Source of the DNA: Candidatus Bathyarchaeota archaeon
Lineage (GTDB): Archaea > Thermoproteota > Bathyarchaeia > Bathyarchaeales > Bathycorpusculaceae
Length of the DNA: 64,000 nucleotides
Assembly: GCA_026414485.1 (NCBI GenBank)
Contig: JAOAIX010000008.1
Coordinates: 26,717-90,716 of the forward strand
Direction of reading: 5' to 3'
The position numbers and the translations under genes were made by a program. Positions 35,033 through 43,294 of the stretch are shown in pieces; the first letter of the stretch is position 1; the number at the start of each line of letters is the position of its first letter. A model generated the notes under the pieces. That model was not told the origin of the DNA. It saw only the letters and a program-made list of their open reading frames with translations, and did not search any database.

Positions 35033-36034
35033 ACTTTTAGCGTACATGCCCGCTAGTTTAAAGTATGCCTTTGCCTCCTTTGCCGCCGCCCTCTTTTCTT
35101 GGGCACGTACATTTGGATCTTTAAATTTAAAACTTAGAACCTTGCCGCGAACATATGCCCTATAACACTTATAGAAGGGCAAAAGAAGCGCCAATTCAGA
35201 ATCACCTGAAGAAGCAACATATTTCTCAACAAGGAAATTTGCCAAATCTGCTCTGTTTTTGAAGTCTAGATCCATTGCCAAAAAGGCCACGTCTGAGGCT
35301 ACATCAGAGTATCTGAATCGTTCATTGAATTCAATAGCGTCAAAAATGTAGATTTTGTCGGTAACAAAAATGTTGCCTGAATGTATGTCGCCATGGCAGT
35401 CTCGAATTTTGCCCTCTGCTACCCTCTTCTCAAAAAGAGAACCATTTCGCCGAGTAAAACTTCGGATTCTATCATGGATGGACTTGAAAAGAGGCATAGA
35501 TATGGTTTTACCCACAAACTCTTCAGTTTGATCAAAGTTCTCTTTCCAATTTGTTTCCAGTATCGCCAACGAACCAAAATCACTTATTCGGTTGTTAGTT
35601 TCGGCTTTTGAATGAAAATTCGCTATTATTTCAGCTATTTTTTCAATGAGAGCTCTGTCAACTTGGTTTTTTTCCAGAAGTGTTTGCAACATTTTCTCTT
35701 GAGGTACCCTTCTCATCTTAACAGCATACTCAACCGTTTTGCCTTCGCCTTTTATTTTAATGGTATTAGCCTTGTTGATTGGAACCACTTCAAGGTACAA
35801 GTCTTCGCAAAGGCGCTTGTTTAGGGCTAACTCTTTTTCACAATAGAGTTTTCTGTTTTCAAGCGTAGTGAAGTCTAGAAAGCCAAGGTCAACTGCTTTC
35901 TTCACTTTGTAAGCATATTTATTGGTTAAAAAAACAAAAGATATGTGTGTCTGAACGAGTTCAATCTCTCCGGGAGCCTCATCATAAGCATCTGGTTTCT
36001 TGAGAGCATCCACTATTTGTTTCTGAATAAGCAT
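35027..36034 (-). CDS. COG2187-type aminoglycoside-phosphotransferase-like kinase
   Basis: The 335-residue protein belongs to the protein-kinase-like phosphotransferase superfamily. It has the KAVDLGFLDFTTLENRKLYC lobe near residue 45, the catalytic loop RDCHGDIHSGNIFV near residue 215 and the metal motif IFDAIEFNERFRYSDVASDV. This pattern is COG2187. It is often fused to the P-loop kinase domain encoded nearby, so the two may act together. The physiological substrate is unknown; there is no basis to call it an antibiotic resistance enzyme. Confidence 0.82.
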   Translation of the reverse strand: MLIQKQIVDALKKPDAYDEAPGEIELVQTHISFVFLTNKYAYKVKKAVDLGFLDFTTLENRKLYCEKELALNKRLCEDLYLEVVPINKANTIKIKGEGKTVEYAVKMRRVPQEKMLQTLLEKNQVDRALIEKIAEIIANFHSKAETNNRISDFGSLAILETNWKENFDQTEEFVGKTISMPLFKSIHDRIRSFTRRNGSLFEKRVAEGKIRDCHGDIHSGNIFVTDKIYIFDAIEFNERFRYSDVASDVAFLAMDLDFKNRADLANFLVEKYVASSGDSELALLLPFYKCYRAYVRGKVLSFKFKDPNVRAQEKRAAAKEAKAYFKLAGMYAKSL

Positions 36035-36190
36035 GCCAAAGTTTCATCCTTTATGCTATAGAAATTTATGTTAGAAATAAAACTTTACTGAAAAGATTTT
36101 AGAAGAGGCTCATCCCACAACGTTTATCTTTTGTTTTTCACATAATGCTGTTGAAATCCAAAGTTGAACTAAAGATTAACCGGTGGAGAG

Positions 36191-36289
36191 ATGGAAAAGG
36201 AGAAAAAGAAGGAACTGCAGCAAACATTGGAAAAAGAAGGCTACTCAAAAAAAGTCGCAAAGAAAATAGTTGACTGGTACACTGACTAA
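36191..36289 (+). CDS. Microprotein of 32 residues
   Basis: The ATG at 36191 follows a CGGTGGAGAG ribosome-binding site by 1-4 nt and opens a frame reading MEKEKKKELQQTLEKEGYSK, KVAKKIVDWYTD and a stop. The helical end (GYSKKVAKKIVDWY) looks like a small helix-turn-helix unit with a conserved aromatic pair. It may be a real microprotein. Its short length makes the call uncertain. Confidence 0.4.
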   Translation: MEKEKKKELQQTLEKEGYSKKVAKKIVDWYTD

Positions 36290-36423
36290 AAGGCAACGTT
36301 TTAAATTAATCATAAAAAGCAAGTATACAAAAGGACAGCAACCATTTAAGCTAAAGTCAAAATTTAGGCGCATCACTTATTTCTGCTTACACTTTAAAGT
36401 TAACTAAAAACAAAAGATAAGTT

Positions 36424-37395
36424 TTAGGCAACTAAGTCAGCTAAATCCACACTGTACGCATAAACCTGTTTCAAAAAAGCAGTTACTGCCAACGTCTGAG
36501 GTATAACTGCCAAAGATTTCTCATCAGCTGATTTTTCAATACTTGCAGAAAGAAGTTCAATTTTTTTGCGGATTTGCCTTACGTTCTCAGCTAAAGAGAT
36601 ATCTTTATTCACAAAAGCTTTTAATGCTTGTTCATGAGCTTCGTAGCAGAGTAGCTGTAAATCACACAGTAACTTTCTTAACTCCTCTGAAGGCCGCGTA
36701 TTATTCAACTCTAAAGTTTTCTGGGCAATCTGCACGCAGGCATCACCCATGTTTTCCACCAAATTGGCAGCTAATCGATAATCTAAGCATTCAATGGGAG
36801 TTAAACCAAGCTTCCCACTTAACTCAGAGTTCTGTAGAATCGTACGCAGAATACGAACCAAAAGAAAATAGAGTCTGTTGTTCTCATCATCTCTTGCTAT
36901 TACACTCTTAGCAAGTTGATGGTCAGCAGTAACGAACGCAGTCACAGAGTCCCGATGCATACCTGCTACTATGGTATAATTACGGCGCAAAATTTTGTCA
37001 GGTGGAAAACCAGACGGTTCCAGTAAACACTGTAAAACAATTTGAGAATATGTTTCCTCAACAATTTCAAGACCAATCAAAGAACCTACTGTAGTTTTAA
37101 CTGCGTTCCGAACTTCAACGCCAATTTGTTCTTTAGTCTCAATACGGATTATATCTGATCCTAAAAGATATTGCCCAATAATTTCACGTCCCAAATAGGG
37201 ACCAACCTCTAAGGTGGCAACCTTGGGTTCAGGTTCAGAGTTATACCAAGGGTCAATAGTAAGTCGTCCATCGTTTGTTTGACTGAGAGCCACTACAGTT
37301 CCTCTCCTTAAACCACATTGCTCAGCCCAACCACGAGGTAAACAAACAAAAAAAGTGCCTGTGGGAGTACATTGCACCTTACGCAAGTCACTCAT
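36424..37395 (-). CDS. AbrB-like DNA-binding domain fused to PhoU
   Basis: The 323-residue protein starts with a SpoVT/AbrB-like beta-rich domain (residues 4-50: RKVQCTPTGTFFVCLPRGWA, LRRGTVVALSQTNDGRLTI). Two helical PhoU-like parts follow (GLTPIECLDYRLAANLVENM near residue 200, CYEAHEQALKAFVNKDISLA near 260). Archaeal proteins of this design are predicted to regulate phosphate uptake genes. No pst or pho genes are in the window. The gene is divergent from DUF429-DP1. Confidence 0.85.
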   Translation of the reverse strand: MSDLRKVQCTPTGTFFVCLPRGWAEQCGLRRGTVVALSQTNDGRLTIDPWYNSEPEPKVATLEVGPYLGREIIGQYLLGSDIIRIETKEQIGVEVRNAVKTTVGSLIGLEIVEETYSQIVLQCLLEPSGFPPDKILRRNYTIVAGMHRDSVTAFVTADHQLAKSVIARDDENNRLYFLLVRILRTILQNSELSGKLGLTPIECLDYRLAANLVENMGDACVQIAQKTLELNNTRPSEELRKLLCDLQLLCYEAHEQALKAFVNKDISLAENVRQIRKKIELLSASIEKSADEKSLAVIPQTLAVTAFLKQVYAYSVDLADLVA

Positions 37396-37465
37396 AGCTA
37401 ACCACTAGTTTACAGTCAAACCAATAAGCAAAGATATGTATAGACAAATATAAACATAAAACACT

Positions 37466-38062
37466 ATGTTAAAACTTAACACTTCACGTTTAATTGGTTT
37501 AGATTTAGCAGGAAAAAGCAAAAACCCCAGCGGTATCGCCATACTTGAAGGGCGAAACCTTAAAGCGAGACTCGTGTACACAGATACTGAAATTTTAGAA
37601 GTTATTGAAAAAAACAAGCCTGAGCTTATAGCCATAGATGCCCCCTTGAACACTCCACTCCAAGGATTTTCACGAAAAGCCGACAGAGACATGATTAAAA
37701 ACGGCTACCGTGTTCTTCCTCCAAAGTTAACTTTCATGAACACCCTCACTTCACGTGCAGTGAAATTAAATAAGCGTATAAAAGAGAAACATTATAGAAC
37801 AATTGAAGTGCACCCTACATCGTCCAGAAAAGCCTTGCAGATTGCCCTCAAAGACTGGAAAAGCATCCAAGAAACACTTAAAGCACTAGGTTTGCAAGGA
37901 GAACTACAAACCAGACGTTTAATTACACATGAACTAGACGCCGCTACGGCAGCTTTAACCGCAAGGCTACATATAGACAATCGGACAGACATCTTTGGCG
38001 ATGAAGAAGAAGGCTACATAGTTGTCCCGAAGAAAGGAAACTGGAGAAATCTTCAAGTATGA
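37466..38062 (+). CDS. DUF429 RNase H-like protein
   Basis: The 198-residue protein has the RNase H-like start RLIGLDLAGKSKNPSGIAIL, the second acidic motif ELIAIDAPLNTP and IEVHPTSSRKALQIAL. A late HELDAATAALTARLHI holds a final acidic residue. The pattern matches DUF429, a predicted nuclease family of unknown role. The stop overlaps the start of the DNA polymerase DP1 gene by 4 bp (ATGA), so it is co-translated with a replication gene. Confidence 0.82.
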   Translation: MLKLNTSRLIGLDLAGKSKNPSGIAILEGRNLKARLVYTDTEILEVIEKNKPELIAIDAPLNTPLQGFSRKADRDMIKNGYRVLPPKLTFMNTLTSRAVKLNKRIKEKHYRTIEVHPTSSRKALQIALKDWKSIQETLKALGLQGELQTRRLITHELDAATAALTARLHIDNRTDIFGDEEEGYIVVPKKGNWRNLQV

Positions 38063-39630
38063 GTGAAAAAGAAAAACTGCAAAGAGCCGTAGAATCTACA
38101 ATAGCAGCAGGCTATCAATTGGATAAAGAGGCATTTGATTTCTTAAGAACTGTTGCTACCACTGATGACCCCACAATAATTATTCACAGGGCGTTGCAAA
38201 AAATTGAAGCTCTAGAAGAGAAGCCGCTTTTTATTTGTAAAAGTTTTCTTGAAGCAACTTTCGCGCAGTCAATAACCACAAAAGTACAGCAACAAGCTCA
38301 ACCTCAATTCATTCAGAAGTCAACATTTGAAACGCCAACGGTAATGTTTGAAGCTTCAGAAAACAACGAATCATTTTATCCCTATGCAAAAGATGTTGAT
38401 TCAAAGATTGAGATAGTAGAAGACTCCACAGGAAAACTAAGCTCCAACGGCACGATGGAAGATTACCTCCAGTACTTCCAAGACAGATTCAAACGCATGG
38501 AGAAGTTGTTAAGGCAAAGAATGGATGTCAAAGCTGCTACACCAATTGCTGAGGCGTTAAAAGCTCAAGCAAAAACTAAACTCAAAATAATTGGCATGGT
38601 TCAAGAAAAAAGAGAATCAAAACAGCAACTTTTCATAACAATTGAAGACCTGAATGCAAGCGCAACAATTCTTATACCAAGTAAGGCCCCAGAAGAAGTT
38701 CATAAAAAGGCCCAAATGCTTCTCCCAGACCAAGTTATCTGTGTAGCAGTAATAAAAACTATGAGTCAACTGTTCATAGCCGAAGACATAATATTTCCAG
38801 AAGTTGGACAAAGACCAAATCATAGATCTCCAGAACCCGTTTACGCGGTGCTCACCTCAGATATTCATGTAGGTAGCGCAAAATTCAACAAAGAAGCTTT
38901 CAAACGTTTCTTACTTTGGCTGAACGGTAAATACGGGGACGCCCAGATGAAACAAATTGCAAGCCACACAAAATACGTCCTCATCGCGGGGGATCTCGTT
39001 GACGGCGTCGGCGTTTTTCCAGGTCAAGCAAAAGAACTTGTAATTAAAGATGTACACAAACAATACAGGCTTGCAGCAAAAATCCTTGGAAAAATCCCAC
39101 AGCACATAGAAATTATAATTTCTCCAGGCAATCATGACGCACCAAGAAAAGCCTTACCTCAACCATCAATATCAGAGGAGTTTCTACCAACGTCGCAAGG
39201 TTCTAGAAAACTTTATTCTCTATCAAACCCCTGCAGAGTCAGCTTACATAGCGTAGAAGTTTTGATGTATCATGGTAGAAGTTTAGACGATATAATAGGA
39301 GCTGTTCCCGATATCGATCATGAACACCCTGAAAAAGCCATGAAGTTACTAATGCAAGGGCGTCATCTAGCCCCCATGTATGGAGGTAAAACTCTACTTT
39401 CACCTGAAAACCGTGACTACCTAGTCATAGACAAAGCACCAGAAATCTTCCACGCTGGGCACATACACGTCTTAGGCTGCTGTAATTATCGCGGAGTTTT
39501 AGTTGTTAATTCAGGGGGCTGGCAAGATCAGACAGAGTACATGGCAAAACTCGGTTTAGTTCCAACTCCAGGAAAAGTACCTGTAGTTAATCTAAAAACT
39601 CTAGAAACTACAATATTATCTTTCATTTAA
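38059..39630 (+). CDS. polB: DNA polymerase D small subunit (DP1, 3'-5' exonuclease)
   Basis: DP1 is the proofreading and scaffold subunit of the archaeal D-family polymerase. The 523-residue protein has an N-terminal helical region, an OB fold (about residues 165-240, LKIIGMVQEKRESKQQLFIT) and a C-terminal calcineurin-like exonuclease. The nuclease has AVLTSDIHVGSAKF, IAGDLVDGVG, ISPGNHDAPR and IFHAGHIHVLG, an intact metal-binding set. The large subunit is encoded at 47290-50709. It follows the DUF429 gene with a 4-bp overlap and is convergent with orc1. Confidence 0.95.
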   Translation: MSEKEKLQRAVESTIAAGYQLDKEAFDFLRTVATTDDPTIIIHRALQKIEALEEKPLFICKSFLEATFAQSITTKVQQQAQPQFIQKSTFETPTVMFEASENNESFYPYAKDVDSKIEIVEDSTGKLSSNGTMEDYLQYFQDRFKRMEKLLRQRMDVKAATPIAEALKAQAKTKLKIIGMVQEKRESKQQLFITIEDLNASATILIPSKAPEEVHKKAQMLLPDQVICVAVIKTMSQLFIAEDIIFPEVGQRPNHRSPEPVYAVLTSDIHVGSAKFNKEAFKRFLLWLNGKYGDAQMKQIASHTKYVLIAGDLVDGVGVFPGQAKELVIKDVHKQYRLAAKILGKIPQHIEIIISPGNHDAPRKALPQPSISEEFLPTSQGSRKLYSLSNPCRVSLHSVEVLMYHGRSLDDIIGAVPDIDHEHPEKAMKLLMQGRHLAPMYGGKTLLSPENRDYLVIDKAPEIFHAGHIHVLGCCNYRGVLVVNSGGWQDQTEYMAKLGLVPTPGKVPVVNLKTLETTILSFI

Positions 39631-39678
39631 TAGCTCCATCAGCAAATATGCAGTAGAGTATTATAATGGTAATATTTT

Positions 39679-40929
39679 TTATCTGTGGAGATTTGTGTTT
39701 TTTGAAAGTGTCTTAGGCTCATACTTAATCATACGATTAAGGCGTTCATCACTTCCAAAAACATCCTGAATAAGGGTACGTGAAATTTCTAAACGAATTT
39801 TCTTAGTACGACCGTAGCGTCCCATGCTTACCACTTTTGAATTTAAAAGACCCATTACATCTAACTCGTTAATCAGGGTGCCTAAACGTCTTTGAGTTAA
39901 AAGGTTAGCACCTAACTCTCCGCAAAGTTCGTTATATACGTCATAAATTTCACCAGTAGTGGCGCTTGCACTACTACCTTTGTTGATGTGATAAACGCTA
40001 AGAAGAACTAGCTTAGAATGCAGGGTTAAATTTTTAAGAGCCTCAACAACTCGGTTGTGTTCAATATGTTTCTCCGCTTCCCGTACATGTTCCTCAGTTA
40101 TTACACTACACCCTTGTCGCTCTGCGACTTCACCGGCAACACGTAACAAATCTAAAGCACGTCGTGCATCGCCATGTTCAGCTGCAGCTAACGCGGCACA
40201 AATACTCAGTGCTGAGTCTGAAAGGCAACCATCAAAAAAGGAAAGTTTTGAGCGTTCAAGAAGAATATTACGTAGTTCGCTGGCATCGTAGGGCCTGAAA
40301 ACCATTTCTTCTTCACTAAGAGAACTGAAAACCCGTGGGTCAAGAAACTCCTTGAGGCGTAAATCGTTAGAGATGCCTATTATTGCAACTTTACTTTTAT
40401 GTAAAGCTTCGTTTATTCGAGTTAACTCATAAAGGATACTGTCACCACGATCTTTAATCAAAGCATCAATTTCGTCTAAAGCTACAATAAAGATAGTTCT
40501 TGAATTGTCCAAACCATTTCGGAAGCGATCAAAAACTTCACCTACCGAAAGCCCTGTGAAAGGAATTGATAAACCAAGGCTTTGACTAAGGCTTGCAAAT
40601 ACGCGATATTCAGACCCAGCCAAGCGGCAATTCACATAACAGAATTTAACAGGTGCACCATATTCTTTTGCTTTGCTTTCAAGGTGACTTAGAACAAATT
40701 TTGTTACTGCTGTTTTACCTGTTCCAGTTTTGCCATAAATAAATATGTTAGAACAGCGTGCATCTTTAAGAACAGGAGCTACAGCTTGTCCAAGAATACG
40801 GATTTGTTCTTCTCTATGGGGAAGTTTTTCAGGTAAGTAATCATGCCTCAGAACTTCACGGTCTCTGAAAAGTTTTGCTTGCTTAACAAACTTTTCGAAT
40901 ACATCGTCTAATATGTTAGGATTCCCCAT
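39679..40929 (-). CDS. orc1: Origin recognition protein Orc1/Cdc6
   Basis: Orc1/Cdc6 binds archaeal origins and loads the MCM helicase. The 416-residue protein has the Walker A loop IFIYGKTGTGKTAVTKFVLS near residue 62, Walker B IFIVALDEIDALIK near residue 148 and the sensor region IIGISNDLRLKEFLDPRV. The C-terminal winged helix begins at about residue 300 (HSKLVLLSVYHINKG, LLTQRRLGTLINELDVMG). The adjacent upstream 813-bp gap contains origin recognition box-like elements, so it lies beside its own target. Confidence 0.96.
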   Translation of the reverse strand: MGNPNILDDVFEKFVKQAKLFRDREVLRHDYLPEKLPHREEQIRILGQAVAPVLKDARCSNIFIYGKTGTGKTAVTKFVLSHLESKAKEYGAPVKFCYVNCRLAGSEYRVFASLSQSLGLSIPFTGLSVGEVFDRFRNGLDNSRTIFIVALDEIDALIKDRGDSILYELTRINEALHKSKVAIIGISNDLRLKEFLDPRVFSSLSEEEMVFRPYDASELRNILLERSKLSFFDGCLSDSALSICAALAAAEHGDARRALDLLRVAGEVAERQGCSVITEEHVREAEKHIEHNRVVEALKNLTLHSKLVLLSVYHINKGSSASATTGEIYDVYNELCGELGANLLTQRRLGTLINELDVMGLLNSKVVSMGRYGRTKKIRLEISRTLIQDVFGSDERLNRMIKYEPKTLSKNTNLHR

Positions 40930-41073
40930 TGCATCATCACCAATTTTTCAGAGGTTACACCGTTATTTCGTGTGGAGCAGATAAAGCGTTAGGTATAAAA
41001 AACTAGTTTAGCAACATAACATTCCTAAAATGAACAGAGTTCTTGCTGTAATAAGAAAATTTTGATTTAACCG

Positions 41074-41098
41074 CACACCCCGGAATTTCCACTGGAAC
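41074..41098 (-). repeat. Origin recognition box 1
   Basis: On the minus strand this reads GTTCCAGTGGAAATTCC followed by GGGGTGTG. It shares the TTCCAGTGGAAA core and the G-rich GGGGTGT end of archaeal ORB elements, which are bound by the Orc1 winged helix and AAA+ domain. It is the best match of the three. Confidence 0.7.
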
Positions 41099-41260
41099 TT
41101 GAAAACAACTCTGTTGTAGATATAGTTGTTTGGTTGTAGAGAAAACTACTCTGAGAAAAATAGGTAAAAATAACTATAATAATAATTACTATAAAAGAAA
41201 TTAGATAAGTTTCAAATAAAAATTTAAACGACAATAAAGATTGTTTGTCCGCGTTAAGTT

Positions 41261-41285
41261 TTCGAGAGGAAATAGAGGGGTGTCA
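41261..41285 (+). repeat. Origin recognition box 2
   Basis: On the plus strand it reads TTCGAGAGGAAATAG followed by AGGGGTGTCA. The GGAAAT and GGGGTGT parts match ORB1, but the 5' half is diverged. It is inverted relative to ORB1 and ORB3. Confidence 0.55.
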
Positions 41286-41417
41286 CTTTTTTCCATCAAA
41301 ACTGTGTTTCCAATGGTTTTCAACTTTAGAAAAAATATCAATAAATTACAGTTTTTTATTGTGTAACTTTAATTTTCACGTCCGTGTGTTCAACTGTTCT
41401 CTTTGATGGATAAAACA

Positions 41418-41719
41418 CTTCACAAAATTGTGAAGATCTTGTGAAATTACAATATCAATGTCTCTTATTATCTGTCTATTTAGCTGAAATTACTTTTTTC
41501 TTGTCGTTTTACTGTGAAAAACACACCCCTACACTTCTACTGGAAATAAAAGAAAAATGTGAAATTTATTTCTATTTTTAAATCTGTTTTATTGTGAAGG
41601 CTGTTAAACTGATTTATTTGAAATTCAGTGTTATTTTTAGAAATAAGGCTTTTTTAATTAAAATAATTTTGTATGGTTTCACCATAACAGCTATAAGTTG
41701 TGAAGTGTAAAATTGTGAA
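41418..41719 (+). repeat. TGTGAA repeat group (iteron-like)
   Basis: Seven copies of TGTGAA on the plus strand (41429, 41440, 41513, 41558, 41593, 41699 and 41714) and one inverted copy. The first lies in a perfect palindrome CTTCACAAAATTGTGAAG at 41418-41435. A 6-mer is expected only about once per 4 kb per strand at even base use, and AT richness raises this somewhat. They end 24 bp before the winged-helix gene and may be its operator sites or origin iterons. Confidence 0.5.
41522..41546 (-). repeat. Origin recognition box 3
   Basis: The minus strand reads TTTCCAGTAGAAGTG followed by TAGGGGTGTG. It matches ORB1 at the TTCCAGT.GAA core and at the GGGGTGTG end. It is about 430 bp from ORB1 and in the same orientation. 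Confidence 0.6.
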
Positions 41720-41742
41720 CAGCCTTTAGGTGTATACCGTAG

Positions 41743-42171
41743 ATGCCTGCTAGGAAAATGCGTGTAGAGCTATTTGACAGTGAAGGTAATCGCTATACGG
41801 TAGCGTTTGAAGGTCAAATCACTAGAGATAAAGCATTACGCCTTTTGGATTTGGTAGAGTTACTTGGTGGTGTGCCTAATGAAAATAATCCTTCTAATAA
41901 TGGAGCAGTTACACTCGTTGGTGAGTCATCAAGGTTTGAAAAAGTTCGAAATATTATCCAGAAACATTTTCCACTTGTTTGGTTTTCATCCAAAGACATT
42001 CAGTCTTTTTATGAAAATGAACTAAAAGAACCTATCAGTTTGAGTACTGTTTCAACTTATCTTTCACGAATGGCAAATAAGGGGTGGCTTTTGAGGACAG
42101 GGGGATCAAACAATTTGAAATATAAGATTGCATCCACAGTTCCTCAAGCTGTTATAAAACAAAAATTGTAA
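41743..42171 (+). CDS. Winged-helix protein next to the origin
   Basis: The 142-residue protein begins MPARKMRVELFDSEGNRYTV, a short beta-rich unit. After a linker, a winged-helix domain follows (about residues 65-135: FEKVRNIIQKHFPLVWFSSK, SLSTVSTYLSRMANKGWLLR). It is transcribed away from the origin-like region. Some archaea encode a winged-helix initiator next to an origin (WhiP), but I see no specific similarity to it. A role as a local regulator or replication factor is inference. Confidence 0.65.
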   Translation: MPARKMRVELFDSEGNRYTVAFEGQITRDKALRLLDLVELLGGVPNENNPSNNGAVTLVGESSRFEKVRNIIQKHFPLVWFSSKDIQSFYENELKEPISLSTVSTYLSRMANKGWLLRTGGSNNLKYKIASTVPQAVIKQKL

Positions 42172-42250
42172 TAGTTTAACTTCTACACTATAATTCTCCA
42201 CTTTATGGAAAACTTTTTCCTTATTATGAATACTTTGTTTGTTTAGTTTT

Positions 42251-43045
42251 TTATTTTGATTGTGGCTCTGGTTTTCTGAGAAGCTTTAGCATTTCTTCTT
42301 TTATACTATATTTGAATGGTAACTTTCCTGTTTCTCTTTCCAAATAACCTTCCTCATAAAGCTTCTTCATCAGGCGGGCTGTGTGCTCTCTACTTAATTG
42401 TAGTTTTTCTTTAATTTCAGGTGCTGTTTTTGGGCCTTCTGTAGACAAAAACTCTAAAGCTGCAACTTCTGTATCTGTTAATGATGCGATAGCTTTGTCC
42501 CTTTTAATAGGAACCACTGGTATTGTTGAATTTGATGACTCTATCTTAACTTCAGGTGTATTGATGATTTTTTGAATTTGCTCCTCTAAACTTTCTATTT
42601 TGTTCACTAACGTTTTTTGTGCTCTTTCAATTTCAGCAATTTTTGTGTCAACCAGCGTGCTTTTCTGGAGCCCTTGAATGCTGTTTTCAATTTTTGTTTC
42701 CAGCATTTTTATTTGTTCTAGTTGTACTTTTAGTTGACTTTCTAAGGGTGCTACTCTGCCTTCGATTTCCTCTGCCTTCTTGAGGCCTGTGTCTGCTTTT
42801 AAATTTGCACCCTCAGCATTATAACCTACTTCTTCTATTCTTTCCGCTTCACGTTTAAGTTCTCTGTTAAAACTGAATACGATGTCTTCCACAAGATCTC
42901 TTGCTTTCTCATATTCTTTTTGTGCCTTCCTCAATTGCTTATAATACACAACTGTTGAAGTCATAATTACTATAAGCAACATGATAAGTGATCCCAGCAC
43001 GAGTTCTGCCAATTTAATCACCTGTGATGCTCTCGTGATTCTCAC
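42251..43045 (-). CDS. Membrane-anchored coiled-coil protein with winged-helix domain
   Basis: The 264-residue protein has one N-terminal transmembrane helix (residues about 10-35, LAELVLGSLIMLLIVIMTST) and a long coiled coil (about 38-170, with heptads in LESQLKVQLEQIKMLETKIE). A linker and a MarR-like winged helix follow (about 190-255: LTDTEVAALEFLSTEGPKTA, LSREHTARLMKKLYEEGYLE). The DNA-binding domain is thus tethered to the membrane by a rod. The gene is flanked on its upstream side by GTGAT half-sites; one set overlaps its start. Such an arrangement could tie chromosome DNA to the membrane. Confidence 0.72.
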   Translation of the reverse strand: MRITRASQVIKLAELVLGSLIMLLIVIMTSTVVYYKQLRKAQKEYEKARDLVEDIVFSFNRELKREAERIEEVGYNAEGANLKADTGLKKAEEIEGRVAPLESQLKVQLEQIKMLETKIENSIQGLQKSTLVDTKIAEIERAQKTLVNKIESLEEQIQKIINTPEVKIESSNSTIPVVPIKRDKAIASLTDTEVAALEFLSTEGPKTAPEIKEKLQLSREHTARLMKKLYEEGYLERETGKLPFKYSIKEEMLKLLRKPEPQSK

Positions 43046-43143
43046 GTGATTTACGCTGTTGCATCACATATCACAGTTTCCATGAGTCATTTAAGTATTT
43101 TGGTGGTTGTTTGTGACACCATCGCTATGATATCACACATCAC
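43017..43143. repeat. GTGAT/ATCAC half-site cluster A
   Basis: Nine GTGAT or ATCAC copies in 127 bp, including the palindrome ATCACCTGTGAT at 43017-43028, and copies at 43035, 43046, 43063, 43070, 43132 and 43139. A 5-mer on either strand is expected about once in 500 bp. The cluster covers the start of the membrane-anchored gene and its promoter region. Confidence 0.7.
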
Positions 43144-43282
43144 AATTTTTACTTCAAAACTGCCTTTAACCCCTTGTGAAAAACAAGGTTAATTTGAACT
43201 TATTTCGATAAAAAATTCGTAAAATATACGTTTTATTTTTTAGGTTATTTTTTACCTTTATACACTGATTTTTTATGTGATT

Positions 43283-43294
43283 TGTGACGTCACA
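43283..43294. repeat. Perfect 12-bp palindrome TGTGACGTCACA
   Basis: This exact palindrome overlaps the stop codon of the helical protein gene. Its arms, TGTGAC and GTCACA, match the core of the nearby half-sites. Another GTGAT lies just upstream at 43277. Confidence 0.6.

Larger units (their letters stand above)
40930..41742. other. Probable replication origin region (oriC)
   Basis: The 813-bp gap between orc1 and the winged-helix gene is very AT-rich, with long A/T runs (for example 41160-41230). It contains three ORB-like elements, a TGTGAA repeat group and no coding frame. Placement directly upstream of orc1, with DP1 beside it and DP2 about 6 kb away, fits an archaeal origin. This is inference; it has not been tested. 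Confidence 0.75.

Noticed and set aside
35027..36034. Antibiotic resistance by an aminoglycoside phosphotransferase-like protein
   Set aside because: COG2187 proteins share the fold only. No resistance context or substrate evidence exists.
41311..41335. Possible fourth ORB (TTTCCAATGGTTTTCAAC)
   Set aside because: It has a TTCCA.TGG core but lacks the GGGGTGT end shared by the other three.
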